Assembly (NCBI GenBank): GCA_039800005.1
Contig: JBDLRN010000095.1
Span: 10,227 to 74,226, forward strand
DNA length: 64,000 bases
Source of the DNA: Casp-actino8 sp039800005
GTDB lineage: Bacteria > Actinomycetota > Acidimicrobiia > Acidimicrobiales > Ilumatobacteraceae
Direction of reading: 5' to 3'
In this document: positions 7,886-16,900 of the stretch, in pieces
Layout: each line of letters opens with the position of its first letter
Numbering within the stretch: the first letter of the stretch is position 1
Position numbers and translations under genes: made by a program
The notes under the pieces: model-generated
Told to the model about the DNA's origin: nothing
The model's database searches: none
Seen by the model: only the letters and a program-made list of their open reading frames with translations

Positions 7886-8952
7886 GCGACCGTCCCGCGC
7901 GAACGGCCAACGTTCTCGGTCTCGGTCTGATCGGTGGGTCGGTGGCTCTGGCCCTCGCCGAACGAGGCTGGCGAGTCTGCGGTACCGACACCGCCCCCGA
8001 TCGAGTGAGACTGGCTCTCGAACGGGGAATCGTGGCAGGTGACGAACTCGACCCCGAGGCCGAGATCACGTTCGTGGCCGTTCCTCCGAAGTCGATGATC
8101 GACGAGGTGCGGCGCGCCTTGAACCTCACCCGCGGTGTCGTGACCGACGTGGGCAGTGTGAAGTCGGCCGTGTGCTCGGCGATCACCGATCCGCGCTTCG
8201 TGGGCGGCCACCCCATGGCGGGCAGCGAACTCGAAGGCCTCGACGGCGCCGATTCCCAGTTGTTCGCCGGTGCGGTGTGGGTGCTGGCCCCCACGGCCAG
8301 TACCGACGATGCGGCCTTCGCGACCGTTGCCGAGGTGGTCAGTGAGTTGGGGGCCGAAGTGATCGGACTCGATCCGCGTCGCCACGACGATCTGGTGGCC
8401 GTCGTCAGCCACGTACCACACCTCACCGCGGCCACGCTCATGAGACTGGCCGGGTTGCGGGCCGAGGAGCACGCCGCTCTCTTGCGTCTGGCCGCCGGCG
8501 GATTCCGAGACATGACCCGTATCGCGTCGGGGCATCCCGCCATCTGGCTCGACATTTGCGACGAGAATCGGACGTCGATCGTCGACGCCTTGTCGGCACT
8601 CATCGACGGACTCGCCGACATGCGAGCCATCGTCGAGTCCGGGGACCGCGACACCTTGCTCACGCGCCTGAAGGCGGCACGCGAAGCGCGCGCCAATCTG
8701 CCCGCTCGCATCAAACAGCCGGCTGATCTGGCGGAACTGCGTATTCCGATCCCCGATCGTCCGGGGGCCGCCGCCGAAGTCTTCACGTTGGCCGCCGAGT
8801 TGGGCGTCAACATCCCCAACTTCGAAGTGGTGCACTCGGTCGAAGGTGATCGCGGCATCGCGGTGGTGCTCGTCGAGGCGTCGATGGCCGACGTGTTCCG
8901 CGGGGGATTGATCGCCCGTGGATTTCGGCCATCCGTCCAACGGTTGGCGTGA
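7882..8952 (+). CDS. tyrA: Prephenate dehydrogenase with C-terminal ACT domain
   Basis: TyrA oxidatively decarboxylates prephenate to 4-hydroxyphenylpyruvate for tyrosine synthesis. The 356-residue protein has an N-terminal NAD(P) Rossmann fold (GLGLIGGS, residues 13-20), the GGHPMAGSE substrate motif and a helical dimerisation domain. A C-terminal ACT domain (about 283-350, IPIPDRPGAAAEVF) is likely the tyrosine-sensing site. The ATG at 7882 overlaps the stop of a 10-codon frame; aroA starts on its own stop. Confidence 0.93.
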   Translation: MSDRPARTANVLGLGLIGGSVALALAERGWRVCGTDTAPDRVRLALERGIVAGDELDPEAEITFVAVPPKSMIDEVRRALNLTRGVVTDVGSVKSAVCSAITDPRFVGGHPMAGSELEGLDGADSQLFAGAVWVLAPTASTDDAAFATVAEVVSELGAEVIGLDPRRHDDLVAVVSHVPHLTAATLMRLAGLRAEEHAALLRLAAGGFRDMTRIASGHPAIWLDICDENRTSIVDALSALIDGLADMRAIVESGDRDTLLTRLKAAREARANLPARIKQPADLAELRIPIPDRPGAAAEVFTLAAELGVNIPNFEVVHSVEGDRGIAVVLVEASMADVFRGGLIARGFRPSVQRLA

Positions 8953-10217
8953 TGGATCTCGACGTGGCGGGTGGTCCGGTGCGGGCCACGATCCCGGTGC
9001 CCGGTTCGAAGAGTGTCGCCAATCGTGCTCTCGTGTGCGCGGCCCTCGCCGACGGCGAGAGTCGTCTCGGTGGTCTTCCGACCGGCGACGACACCGAGGC
9101 CATGATCGACGGCCTACGGCGATTCGGAGTTCCCGTCGAAGCCGTCGATCGCGATCGTTGGTCGGTGCACGGGCGATCGATCGAGGGTGGAGTCGAGATC
9201 GACGCGCGACTCGCTGGCACCACGTCGCGATTCCTCACCGCCGTCGCCGCGCTCGGCGAGACCTCCACCACCGTGTCGGGTGGTGAAGCCTTGCGTCGCC
9301 GGCCGATGGGCCAACTGCACGATGCTCTACGCACACTCGGCGCCGACGTGGAATCGCTCGAACACTCCGGTCGTCTGCCGGTCCGCGTGCGACGAGGTGA
9401 TCTGCAAGGTGGCGCGGTCTCGATGTCCGGGGACGTGAGCAGTCAATTCGTGAGCGCGTTGATGTTGATCGGTCCCTGTCTGCCGAGAGGTCTCGAGATT
9501 CGTCTCACGTCACCGCTGGTGTCGCGCCCGTACGTGGCGATGACCGCCTCGGTGATGTCGGACTTCGGCGCGACGGGAATCGTCGTGGCCGATTCGATGG
9601 TGTCGGTCGAACCGAGTGGCTATCGCGGGGTCGACTCGACCATCGAACCAGACGCCTCGTCGGCGTCGTACCCATTGGCGGCGGCGGCCGTCACCGGAGG
9701 ACGTGTTCGTGTGCCGGGCCTGCGCCGCGAGTCGTGGCAAGGCGACGTGGCGATCGTCGACATTCTCGGCTCGATGGGATGCCGGGTCGCCTTCGACGAC
9801 GACGGGGCCGAGGTCGAAGGGGGGCCTCTGCGCGGTGTCGATCTCGACATGTCCGACGTCTCCGACCTGGTGCCCACCGTCGCCGCAGTGGCCTGCTTCG
9901 CCGATTCACCCACCACCATCACCGGTGTGGGCTTCATCCGTCGCAAGGAGAGCGATCGCATCGGCGATCTCGTCGCCGGACTGAACGCATTGGGCGGTCG
10001 CGCCGTCGCCCTCGACGACGGACTACGCGTCGAACCCTCGGCCGCCCTCCATGGCGCTCGACTGTCCACCCATCACGACCATCGTTTGGCGATGGTCTGG
10101 TCGTTGATGGCGTTGCGTGTTCCCGGCGTGTCGATCGACGATCCCACGGTGGTCACCAAGAGTTGGCCCGCGTGGTGGGAGGTGCGATCCACTCTTCTCG
10201 CGTCGGCGATTCGGTAG
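8952..10217 (+). CDS. aroA: 3-phosphoshikimate 1-carboxyvinyltransferase (EPSP synthase)
   Basis: EPSP synthase joins shikimate 3-phosphate and phosphoenolpyruvate. This 421-residue protein shows PGSKSVANRALV near the start, the GTTSRFLTA and RRPMGQL region, and RRKESDRI near residue 330. The start is ATG 8952 in a TGATG overlap with tyrA; a GTG three bases earlier (8949) is an equal alternative. The PGSKSVANR-type loop could point to a class II enzyme, but glyphosate response cannot be judged here. The gene ends the core block; the expected next gene, cmk, is absent. Confidence 0.95.
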   Translation: MDLDVAGGPVRATIPVPGSKSVANRALVCAALADGESRLGGLPTGDDTEAMIDGLRRFGVPVEAVDRDRWSVHGRSIEGGVEIDARLAGTTSRFLTAVAALGETSTTVSGGEALRRRPMGQLHDALRTLGADVESLEHSGRLPVRVRRGDLQGGAVSMSGDVSSQFVSALMLIGPCLPRGLEIRLTSPLVSRPYVAMTASVMSDFGATGIVVADSMVSVEPSGYRGVDSTIEPDASSASYPLAAAAVTGGRVRVPGLRRESWQGDVAIVDILGSMGCRVAFDDDGAEVEGGPLRGVDLDMSDVSDLVPTVAAVACFADSPTTITGVGFIRRKESDRIGDLVAGLNALGGRAVALDDGLRVEPSAALHGARLSTHHDHRLAMVWSLMALRVPGVSIDDPTVVTKSWPAWWEVRSTLLASAIR

Positions 10218-10220
10218 GGT
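10215..10220 (+). promoter_or_regulatory. -10 box of the HAD-ubiA pair
   Basis: TAGGGT overlaps the aroA stop and ends 9 nt before ATG 10230. Confidence 0.5.
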
Positions 10221-10229
10221 TGGCGGGCC

Positions 10230-10901
10230 ATGGGCTCCGACACGCGTGAATCTCCGTCACGCCCGACGGTGGTGGCGGCCTTCGACGTCGACAACACGCT
10301 CACCACGCGCGACTGTGTGATCCCGTTCCTGCGTCGGGTGGGTGGTGGGCATTTCGTCGTGCGTCTGGTGCTGCACGGTCCGCGAATCGTCGTGGCCGCG
10401 GCCGGTCGTCGACGCGATCGGATCAAGGTCCTGGCCACCCGGGCCGCCGTACGTGGCCGTCGACACGACCAGATCGCCGCTGAGGCACGTCGTTTCGCCG
10501 AGACCGTGTGGGAAAGTCGCATGCGTCCCGACACCGTGGCCCGTCTGCGATGGCATCTCGACCAAGGTCATCGAGTGGTTCTCGTGTCGGCCTCGTATCG
10601 CGACTACCTGGTCCCGTTGGCCGAACGACTCGGCGCCCATGCCGTACTCGCCACCGAACTCGAGGTTCGAGACGGGATCTGCACCGGTGAGCTGCGCGGA
10701 TCGAACTGCCGAGCCGAGGTGAAGGTCGAGCGCCTGCGGTCGTGGATCGCGTCCGAAGGAATCATGCCGTCCGAGGTCCACGCCTACGGTGACTCGGCCG
10801 GAGACCGTGACATGCTCGCTTTCGCCGACCATGCGACCCTCGTCGGCTCGACGCCGATCACGGTCGCTCCCGTTGCCCTGCCGAGCGGGACGTCGTCGTG
10901 A
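10230..10901 (+). CDS. HAD-superfamily phosphatase (SerB-like), candidate arabinan-pathway phosphatase
   Basis: This 223-residue HAD-IB hydrolase has motif I FDVDNTLT (nucleophile D19, acid/base D21), motif II LVSASY and motif III-IV YGDSAGDRDML. It is cytosolic, with no signal peptide. The stop overlaps the ubiA GTG (GTGA), so it is made together with the phosphoribosyltransferase. In mycobacteria the product of that enzyme, decaprenyl-phosphoryl-5-phosphoribose, must lose a phosphate before DprE1 acts, and a PAP2-type protein is assigned that role. No PAP2 gene is seen here, so this HAD enzyme is a good candidate; that is inference. A phosphoserine-phosphatase-like role is the alternative. 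Confidence 0.8.
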   Translation: MGSDTRESPSRPTVVAAFDVDNTLTTRDCVIPFLRRVGGGHFVVRLVLHGPRIVVAAAGRRRDRIKVLATRAAVRGRRHDQIAAEARRFAETVWESRMRPDTVARLRWHLDQGHRVVLVSASYRDYLVPLAERLGAHAVLATELEVRDGICTGELRGSNCRAEVKVERLRSWIASEGIMPSEVHAYGDSAGDRDMLAFADHATLVGSTPITVAPVALPSGTSS

Positions 10902-11767
10902 TCGGTGCGATCTGGCGGGAGAGCCGACCCAAGCAGTGGTTGAAGAACGTCCTGGTGTTCGCCGCGCCCGGGGCGGCGGGGGTTCTCGACGACGTCGACG
11001 CACTCGTCCCCACTCTCGTCGTCTTCGTGGCTCTCTCGTTGGTGGCCAGCGGCACTTATTTCTGGAACGACATCGTCGACGTGGAAGCCGACCGACTTCA
11101 TCCGACCAAGTGTCGACGACCGATCGCGGCCGGGGAGATCCCGCTCTTCGTCGCCCGTGTCGTGGGATCGGCCATGGTGGTGGTCGGCCTCGCCGTGGCT
11201 TTCACGAGTGGATGGCGAGCGGGAATCGCGGTCGGGGTCTATCTGGCGGTGACGGCGTCGTATTCGGCGGGCCTGAAGCGCGTCGCCGTGGTCGATCTCA
11301 TGGTGGTCGCATCGGGTTTCGTGATCCGGGCCATCGCGGGAGCCGAAGCCGCGGACGTGCCGATGAGCACGTGGTTCTTGCTGTGCACGTCGTTCGGATC
11401 GTTGTTCATCGTCACCGGGAAGCGTTTCGCCGAGTTGCGCGACATGGGATCCGCTGCCACGTCCACTCGTTCGACTCTGGCGCAGTACACCATCGAATAC
11501 TTGCGCATCGTTCTCACGGTGGCGATCGGCGCGACTTTGGTGTCGTACTGCATCTGGGCGTTCGAGACCAAGGAGATCTCCGATCTCTCCTGGCCGTTGT
11601 ACGAGTTGTCGATCGTGCCGATGGTGGGTGCGTTGATGCGCTACACGCTGCTCCTCGAACGTGGCGAAGGCAGTGCCCCCGAGGACATCTTCTTTCGGGA
11701 TCGGACGATTCAGGCGATGGGTGTGCTCTGGGTCGCCGTCTTCGCTGCGGGCGTTTACGTGAGCTGA
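10898..11767 (+). CDS. ubiA: Decaprenyl-phosphate phosphoribosyltransferase, UbiA family
   Basis: The enzyme transfers phosphoribose from PRPP to a polyprenyl phosphate, the first step toward decaprenyl-phosphoryl-arabinose. The 289-residue membrane protein has about eight to nine hydrophobic helices and the first aspartate motif NDIVDVEADRLHP (N57, D58, D61, D65) followed by RRPIAAG, which matches the Rv3806c branch of UbiA proteins rather than quinone prenyltransferases. The second polar loop VVDLMVVASGF is present. It overlaps the HAD gene and is followed 29 nt later by dprE1, which supports the pathway assignment. Confidence 0.9.
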   Translation: MIGAIWRESRPKQWLKNVLVFAAPGAAGVLDDVDALVPTLVVFVALSLVASGTYFWNDIVDVEADRLHPTKCRRPIAAGEIPLFVARVVGSAMVVVGLAVAFTSGWRAGIAVGVYLAVTASYSAGLKRVAVVDLMVVASGFVIRAIAGAEAADVPMSTWFLLCTSFGSLFIVTGKRFAELRDMGSAATSTRSTLAQYTIEYLRIVLTVAIGATLVSYCIWAFETKEISDLSWPLYELSIVPMVGALMRYTLLLERGEGSAPEDIFFRDRTIQAMGVLWVAVFAAGVYVS

Positions 11768-11781
11768 TCCTATGGCCTGGG

Positions 11782-11787
11782 TAGGCT
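11782..11787 (+). promoter_or_regulatory. -10 box of dprE1
   Basis: TAGGCT ends 9 nt before ATG 11797, so dprE1-dprE2 may have their own leaderless transcript in addition to read-through from ubiA. Confidence 0.55.
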
Positions 11788-11796
11788 CGTCTTCCC

Positions 11797-13176
11797 ATGA
11801 GCCCGGTCCTCGAGCGTCGCGTCCTGAGCGGGTGGGGTCTCACCGCTCCGTCGGCGGCGCGGGTCGTCGACGTCGATCGGGTCGGTCTGGCCGAACGACT
11901 GTCGACCGAACACGGCGGGGTGTCGTCGGGGCGAGGTGTCATCGCACGCGGTCTCGGCCGGTCGTACGGCGACGCGGCGCAGAACGCCGGTGGCACGGTG
12001 GTCCGACTGGCCGGTTCGGCTGACGAGGCGACAGTCGACGTCGAGCGAGGAGTCGTGACCGTCGGTGCGGGTGCGAGTCTCGACGATCTCATGAAGATCC
12101 TGGTGCCGCAGGGGTGGTTCGTGCCGGTCACTCCGGGCACTCGTTTCGTGACCGTGGGCGGAGCCATCGCTTCCGACATCCACGGCAAGAACCATCACGT
12201 CGACGGAAGTTTCGGCAACCACCTCGCGCGGATGAGCGTGATGGTGGCGTCGGGAGACGTGATCGAGTGCTCACCCGAGTCGCACGCCGATCTGTTCTGG
12301 GCCACGATTGGCGGAATGGGACTCACCGGCGTCGTGCTCGACGCCAGCTTTCGCCTGATCCCGATCGAGACCAGTCGCTGCACCGTCGACACCGTTCGCT
12401 GTCGCGACTTCGACGAGCTGATCGGCGAGATGTCGATCGGTGACGACGACGTCCGCTACTCGGTGTCGTGGGTCGATCTGCTCGCCACCGGACGCGACTT
12501 CGGCCGCGGAGTTCTCTGGCGTGGGGACCACGCGCGTCGAAGTGATCTCTCCACCCGAGACGCAGCCGATCCACTGGCCTACGCACCGAGACAACTCGGT
12601 GCCGTTCCGCCGCTGGTGCCGGGGCGGGGAGTGGTCAACGCCCTCACGTCGCGAATCTTCAACGAATTGTGGTTGCGCAAGGAGCCACGGCGCCGGCAAG
12701 GGACCATCAAATCGATCCCGTCGTACTTCCATCCGCTCGACTCCATCTCGTCCTGGAACCGTCTCTATGGCCGGGCAGGTTTCGTGCAGTACCAGTTCGT
12801 CGTGCCGTTCGGTGCCGAGGAATCGTTCCGCTCGATCGTCGAACGAATCGTGGCGTCGCGCCTCGCGAGTCCGCTCGTGGTGCTCAAGCGTTTCGGGGCC
12901 GCCAATCCTGCACCTCTCAGCTTTCCGATGCCGGGTTGGACCCTCACGGTCGACATGCCGGCGGCCGGTGACGGTCTGGCCGAGCTGATGCACTCGCTCG
13001 ATGACACAGTGCTCGAAGCCGGTGGGCGTCACTACTTGGCCAAGGACGCGTCGACCACGGCCGCCGTGGTTCGCGCCGGTTATCCGCGACTCGACGAATG
13101 GCGAACCGTCCGACATCACTGGGATCCCGATCGCGTCTTCGCCAGCGATCTGGCCCGCCGACTGGAACTGGTGTGA
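11797..13176 (+). CDS. dprE1: Decaprenylphosphoryl-beta-D-ribose oxidase DprE1
   Basis: DprE1 is the FAD enzyme that oxidises the 2'-OH of polyprenylphosphoryl-ribose to the 2-keto sugar. The 459-residue protein has an FAD-binding PCMH-like domain (GRSYGDAA, then DIHGKNHH, a motif typical of DprE1) and a C-terminal substrate domain with QYQFVVPFG, LKRFG, PLSFPMPGW and LAKDAST. Length matches the mycobacterial enzyme. The residue aligned with mycobacterial Cys387, the benzothiazinone target, is Thr384 (codon 12946-12948), and the Asn two before it is also Thr. The stop is 5 nt before the dprE2 ATG. Confidence 0.94.
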   Translation: MSPVLERRVLSGWGLTAPSAARVVDVDRVGLAERLSTEHGGVSSGRGVIARGLGRSYGDAAQNAGGTVVRLAGSADEATVDVERGVVTVGAGASLDDLMKILVPQGWFVPVTPGTRFVTVGGAIASDIHGKNHHVDGSFGNHLARMSVMVASGDVIECSPESHADLFWATIGGMGLTGVVLDASFRLIPIETSRCTVDTVRCRDFDELIGEMSIGDDDVRYSVSWVDLLATGRDFGRGVLWRGDHARRSDLSTRDAADPLAYAPRQLGAVPPLVPGRGVVNALTSRIFNELWLRKEPRRRQGTIKSIPSYFHPLDSISSWNRLYGRAGFVQYQFVVPFGAEESFRSIVERIVASRLASPLVVLKRFGAANPAPLSFPMPGWTLTVDMPAAGDGLAELMHSLDDTVLEAGGRHYLAKDASTTAAVVRAGYPRLDEWRTVRHHWDPDRVFASDLARRLELV

Positions 13177-13181
13177 TCCCC

Positions 13182-13943
13182 ATGGCCAATGCCGTCCACG
13201 AACCCCGCAACGTCCTGGTCCTCGGAGGCACCAGTGAGATCGGCGTGGCCATCGCTCGTCGCCTCATGGCGCCGGGAACCGCGTACGTCGGACTTGCCTG
13301 CCGTCGTCCCGAGACGGCCGAGATGGCCGTGGCGTCGCTCGCCCGTCCCGGTGCGGTGGTGGAAGCGATCGAGTTCGATGCCGTGCGCATCGAGTCCCAT
13401 GGTGCGCTGCTCGATCGAGTGATCGCCGAACACGGTGACCTCGACGTGGTGGTTCTCGCTTTCGGACAGTTGGGCGACCAGACGAGGTTCGATGACGATC
13501 CCGTCGCGGCGGCCGACGTGGTGAACGTCAACTACACGGCGGCGGTCGCCGTGTCGCTGGCGGTGGCCCGACGCATGCGAGCCCAAGGTCACGGAACGTT
13601 GATCGTGTTGTCGAGCGTCGCCGGTGAGCGAGTACGCAAGGCCAACTTCGTGTACGGCTCGTCGAAGGCCGGCCTCGACGGATTCGCGCAGGGTCTCGGC
13701 GACTCGCTCGAGGGCACCGGAGCCAGCGTGTTGATCGTGCGTCCCGGATTCGTTCACTCGGCCATGACGGCCGGGCTGAAGCCGGCACCGTTCGCCACCA
13801 CTCCCGACGTCGTCGCCGACGTGGTGGCGCGCGGTCTGCGTCAGGGTCGTCGCATCGTGTGGGCACCCGGACTGTTGCGATGGGTGTTCATGGTGCTACG
13901 GCACGTGCCGCATCCGATATGGCGGCGACTGCCTCTGGGTTGA
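13182..13943 (+). CDS. dprE2: Decaprenylphosphoryl-2-keto-ribose reductase DprE2
   Basis: DprE2 reduces the keto intermediate from DprE1 to polyprenylphosphoryl-arabinofuranose with NAD(P)H. The 253-residue short-chain dehydrogenase has the nucleotide-binding GGTSEIG motif, NVNYTAA, and the catalytic Ser and YGSSK. ATG 13182 aligns best with mycobacterial DprE2; GTG 13173, in a GTGA overlap with dprE1, is the alternative start. A C-terminal hydrophobic helix (WVFMVLRHVPHPIW) may attach it to the membrane. Its last 56 nt overlap the end of the convergent GT-C gene. Confidence 0.92.
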   Translation: MANAVHEPRNVLVLGGTSEIGVAIARRLMAPGTAYVGLACRRPETAEMAVASLARPGAVVEAIEFDAVRIESHGALLDRVIAEHGDLDVVVLAFGQLGDQTRFDDDPVAAADVVNVNYTAAVAVSLAVARRMRAQGHGTLIVLSSVAGERVRKANFVYGSSKAGLDGFAQGLGDSLEGTGASVLIVRPGFVHSAMTAGLKPAPFATTPDVVADVVARGLRQGRRIVWAPGLLRWVFMVLRHVPHPIWRRLPLG

Positions 13944-16900
13944 ACCCTTCACCGTCGGGGGCTGGCTGTCCGTTGCACGTCGGCGTGCAGGTTCCGTCGG
14001 GTCGCGGTGGAACGGGCGTGCGCACCTCGACGGCGTAGTCGACGGTTCCGTCGTACGGCGGATCGTAAGGGCCGATGCCGTCGCCGCGTTCGCATCGCTC
14101 GTAGATCCTGGCCAGATCGACTTGATACGAGCCACGTAAGCAGAACTGCTGTTCCACGATCTGGTTGGGGACGTCGGAGCCGAACACGATCGAGTCGTTG
14201 GGTTCGATCCACTGGCTCCAGAATCGCGTGAGGATCAGCCAGTCAGCACTCGCGACGTCGTCGGCGAGTCGCGATCCTTCGCGATTGGCGAGGCCGGGAT
14301 CCATCTCGATGAAATAGGTGGCTGGCTCGAGCTCGGGGAACAAGAAGTAGAAGAAGGCGTCGCTGTAGGCGGTCTGCCGCAAGTCGACCGGACCGACGAA
14401 CAATTTTTGGCCGGGTTCGATCCAGGAATCGAGATCGCGCACGACGTCCACGCTCGCCAGCCACGGCCGATAGTCACCCAGGAAGAACTCGCGCCCGTCA
14501 CGCTCGACGGTGAGGGTGTCGAGATCGCCACGCACCGAGTCGGTGACGTAGCCGAGATACGTGCGGGCGGTGAAGGCTGGAACGAGGAGGACGATGGCGC
14601 CGACGACGGCCAGGCTCGCAGTGGTGGCGCGCCACCGCCACCGTGGCGCGTACACCCGGAATACATCGGCCACCACGACGACGAGGAGGGGGAACGACAC
14701 GCATGACACCCAGTTGAAGTGCGCCGAGTCGGGGCGTTGCAGGGCCTGCGGTAAGAGTCCCACTCCGAAGAGTCCGATGGCGGTGAGAGTCTCGGATCGG
14801 CGAGCACCGACGAGAGGAGACGTTGCGGCACGCGGGGTGATGCGACGCGCCGCCAGCACCACGCCGATCGCGACGAACGGGAGCGCGAAAAACCAGAGCA
14901 CCAATTGCTTGGGCGTACCGAGGGCGGGCAGTCCCCACCACGGGGCGAACTTCTCGCCGATGACCTGCAACGCGCCGTCGAGGTGATCCCAGCTCGGCGG
15001 GCGAGGTAGTTCGCGTCCACCGCGCAGGTCGATGACCGGTTCGACGAACATGCCACGCCACATCGCCGCCGGACCGGCTTGGACGAGGTGGACGAACAAC
15101 GACGTGAGTCCGACGACGAATCCGATCGTCCAGGCGCCAACACCCACGCGTCGACCACGCCACCACATCCAGCCGTGAGCCAGGGCGAGGGCGAGAATCA
15201 GGTCGGGCCGAAATGTGAGAGTGAGGCCCGCCAGGCCACCCGACACGACATGGGCCCATCGGGCGTCGGAGTTCTCGTGGGCGTGACGAGCGAACACGAC
15301 CGACCAGACGCCGAGTCCGACCGCGCCCGACCACGCGAGGGCCTGCAGGCCGATCGGCGTGAAGACGAAGAGCGTGGAGACCAGCGCGACCGACGTGGCC
15401 AGTCGACGCCCCCACGGACGCGTGAGCACGTAGAGGCCGGTGACCACGAGCAGATGTTGCAAGAGTCCGAAAGTGCGCTCGGAGACGAGAGAGACGTCGA
15501 ACACCCGGTACCAGAGCGACAACAGGTGCAACGATCCGGGACCGTAGAGGTGGAGGAAGTCGACGTTGGCGACGTCACCGCGCATGGCACGCTCGGGGAA
15601 GACGAGCATGAAGCCTTCTTCCATGGTGGAACCCACGGCACGGTAGAGCGCCGGGAGCGCGAGGGCGATCCAGCTGCCGATGATCACCCACGGTGCGATC
15701 GCGCGAGCCGCGGTGCGCCTCGTGATGCGGCTGAATCGCACTGACGCTCCGTCGACGAACACCGGAGCCGCATCGTGTACGGGATCGACGTCGACGCTCG
15801 CTGGCGAGGTGAGGCGCTTGCGCAGGCGTGGTCGGAGCCAGCGCGCCACGGGCCAGAAGCCGACCGCGGCGAGGATGCACAACACGGGTTCGGCCGGGAC
15901 GCGGAAGCGAGTGGTGCCATACGCGTAGGCCGCGGTGAGGGTGACGCTCACGAACTGTGCGACGAGTGGCAACATCGGCCGCCGATGACGGCGAAGCGAC
16001 AGCACTCCCGCCACGGAACCGGCGACCAACCCGTAGTACATCACCAGACCGGCCCGCGCGGCGTTGCGGTTGCGGCCTTCGACCGGGGCGAGGTCGGCGT
16101 TCTGCCACGGGCGGAAGAGATCCCATTGACGGAGCACGCGAGCGGTCAGGACCTTGGGGAGTTGGTCGGCGTTCTCGCGGGCGTAGTCGAAGCCCACCTC
16201 GCGCCAGAAGAGCGACTTGGCCGCCTCGTCGCCGACACCGTCGATGCCCTGATCGCGCAGTCGCTGTTGGCAATCCCATTGCCAGAAGCCGAGGAAACTG
16301 CCGCTGTAGGTGTCGTCGCAATTCGCGTACACGAAGAGTTCGTTGCCGTTGGTCGACAAAGGGACGAACTCCTCGAACGAACGCAGGTTGCGCAGCATCC
16401 AGGGCGCGAGAACGACGATGCATGCGATGGCGGCCGCCGTGAGTTGCACGAAGCGTCGCTTCCACGGGATCTCGCGTCGCAACATGATCCACGGAGTGAT
16501 GACGAGAACCGAGAGCAGGAGTCCTTCGCCTCGGGTGAGGGCTGCCAAGGCGGTGGCGGCCCCCATGAGAACGGCGAAGAACACGCCGGGTTTCTCGCGC
16601 CAGCGATAGGCGAAGTACACCACGGCCAACGTGCACAGGGCCATGAGGCCTTCGGGAAAGAGCACTCCGTCGACCAGCCAGAGATTGGGATAGACCGCCG
16701 CCAGGACTCCGGCGACGATCGCGACACCGTCGCGTCGATCGGGTGGCGCCACCCGTCGGGCCACCATCATCGTGAGAGCCACCACGGCGGTACCGATCAG
16801 GATCGACACGATCTTGTGATCGAAGTAGGTCGAACCGCCGAACCGCGACGAGAACGAGAGCACCACCGGATACAAGGGCCCGTGGAGCGCGCTGGCGATC

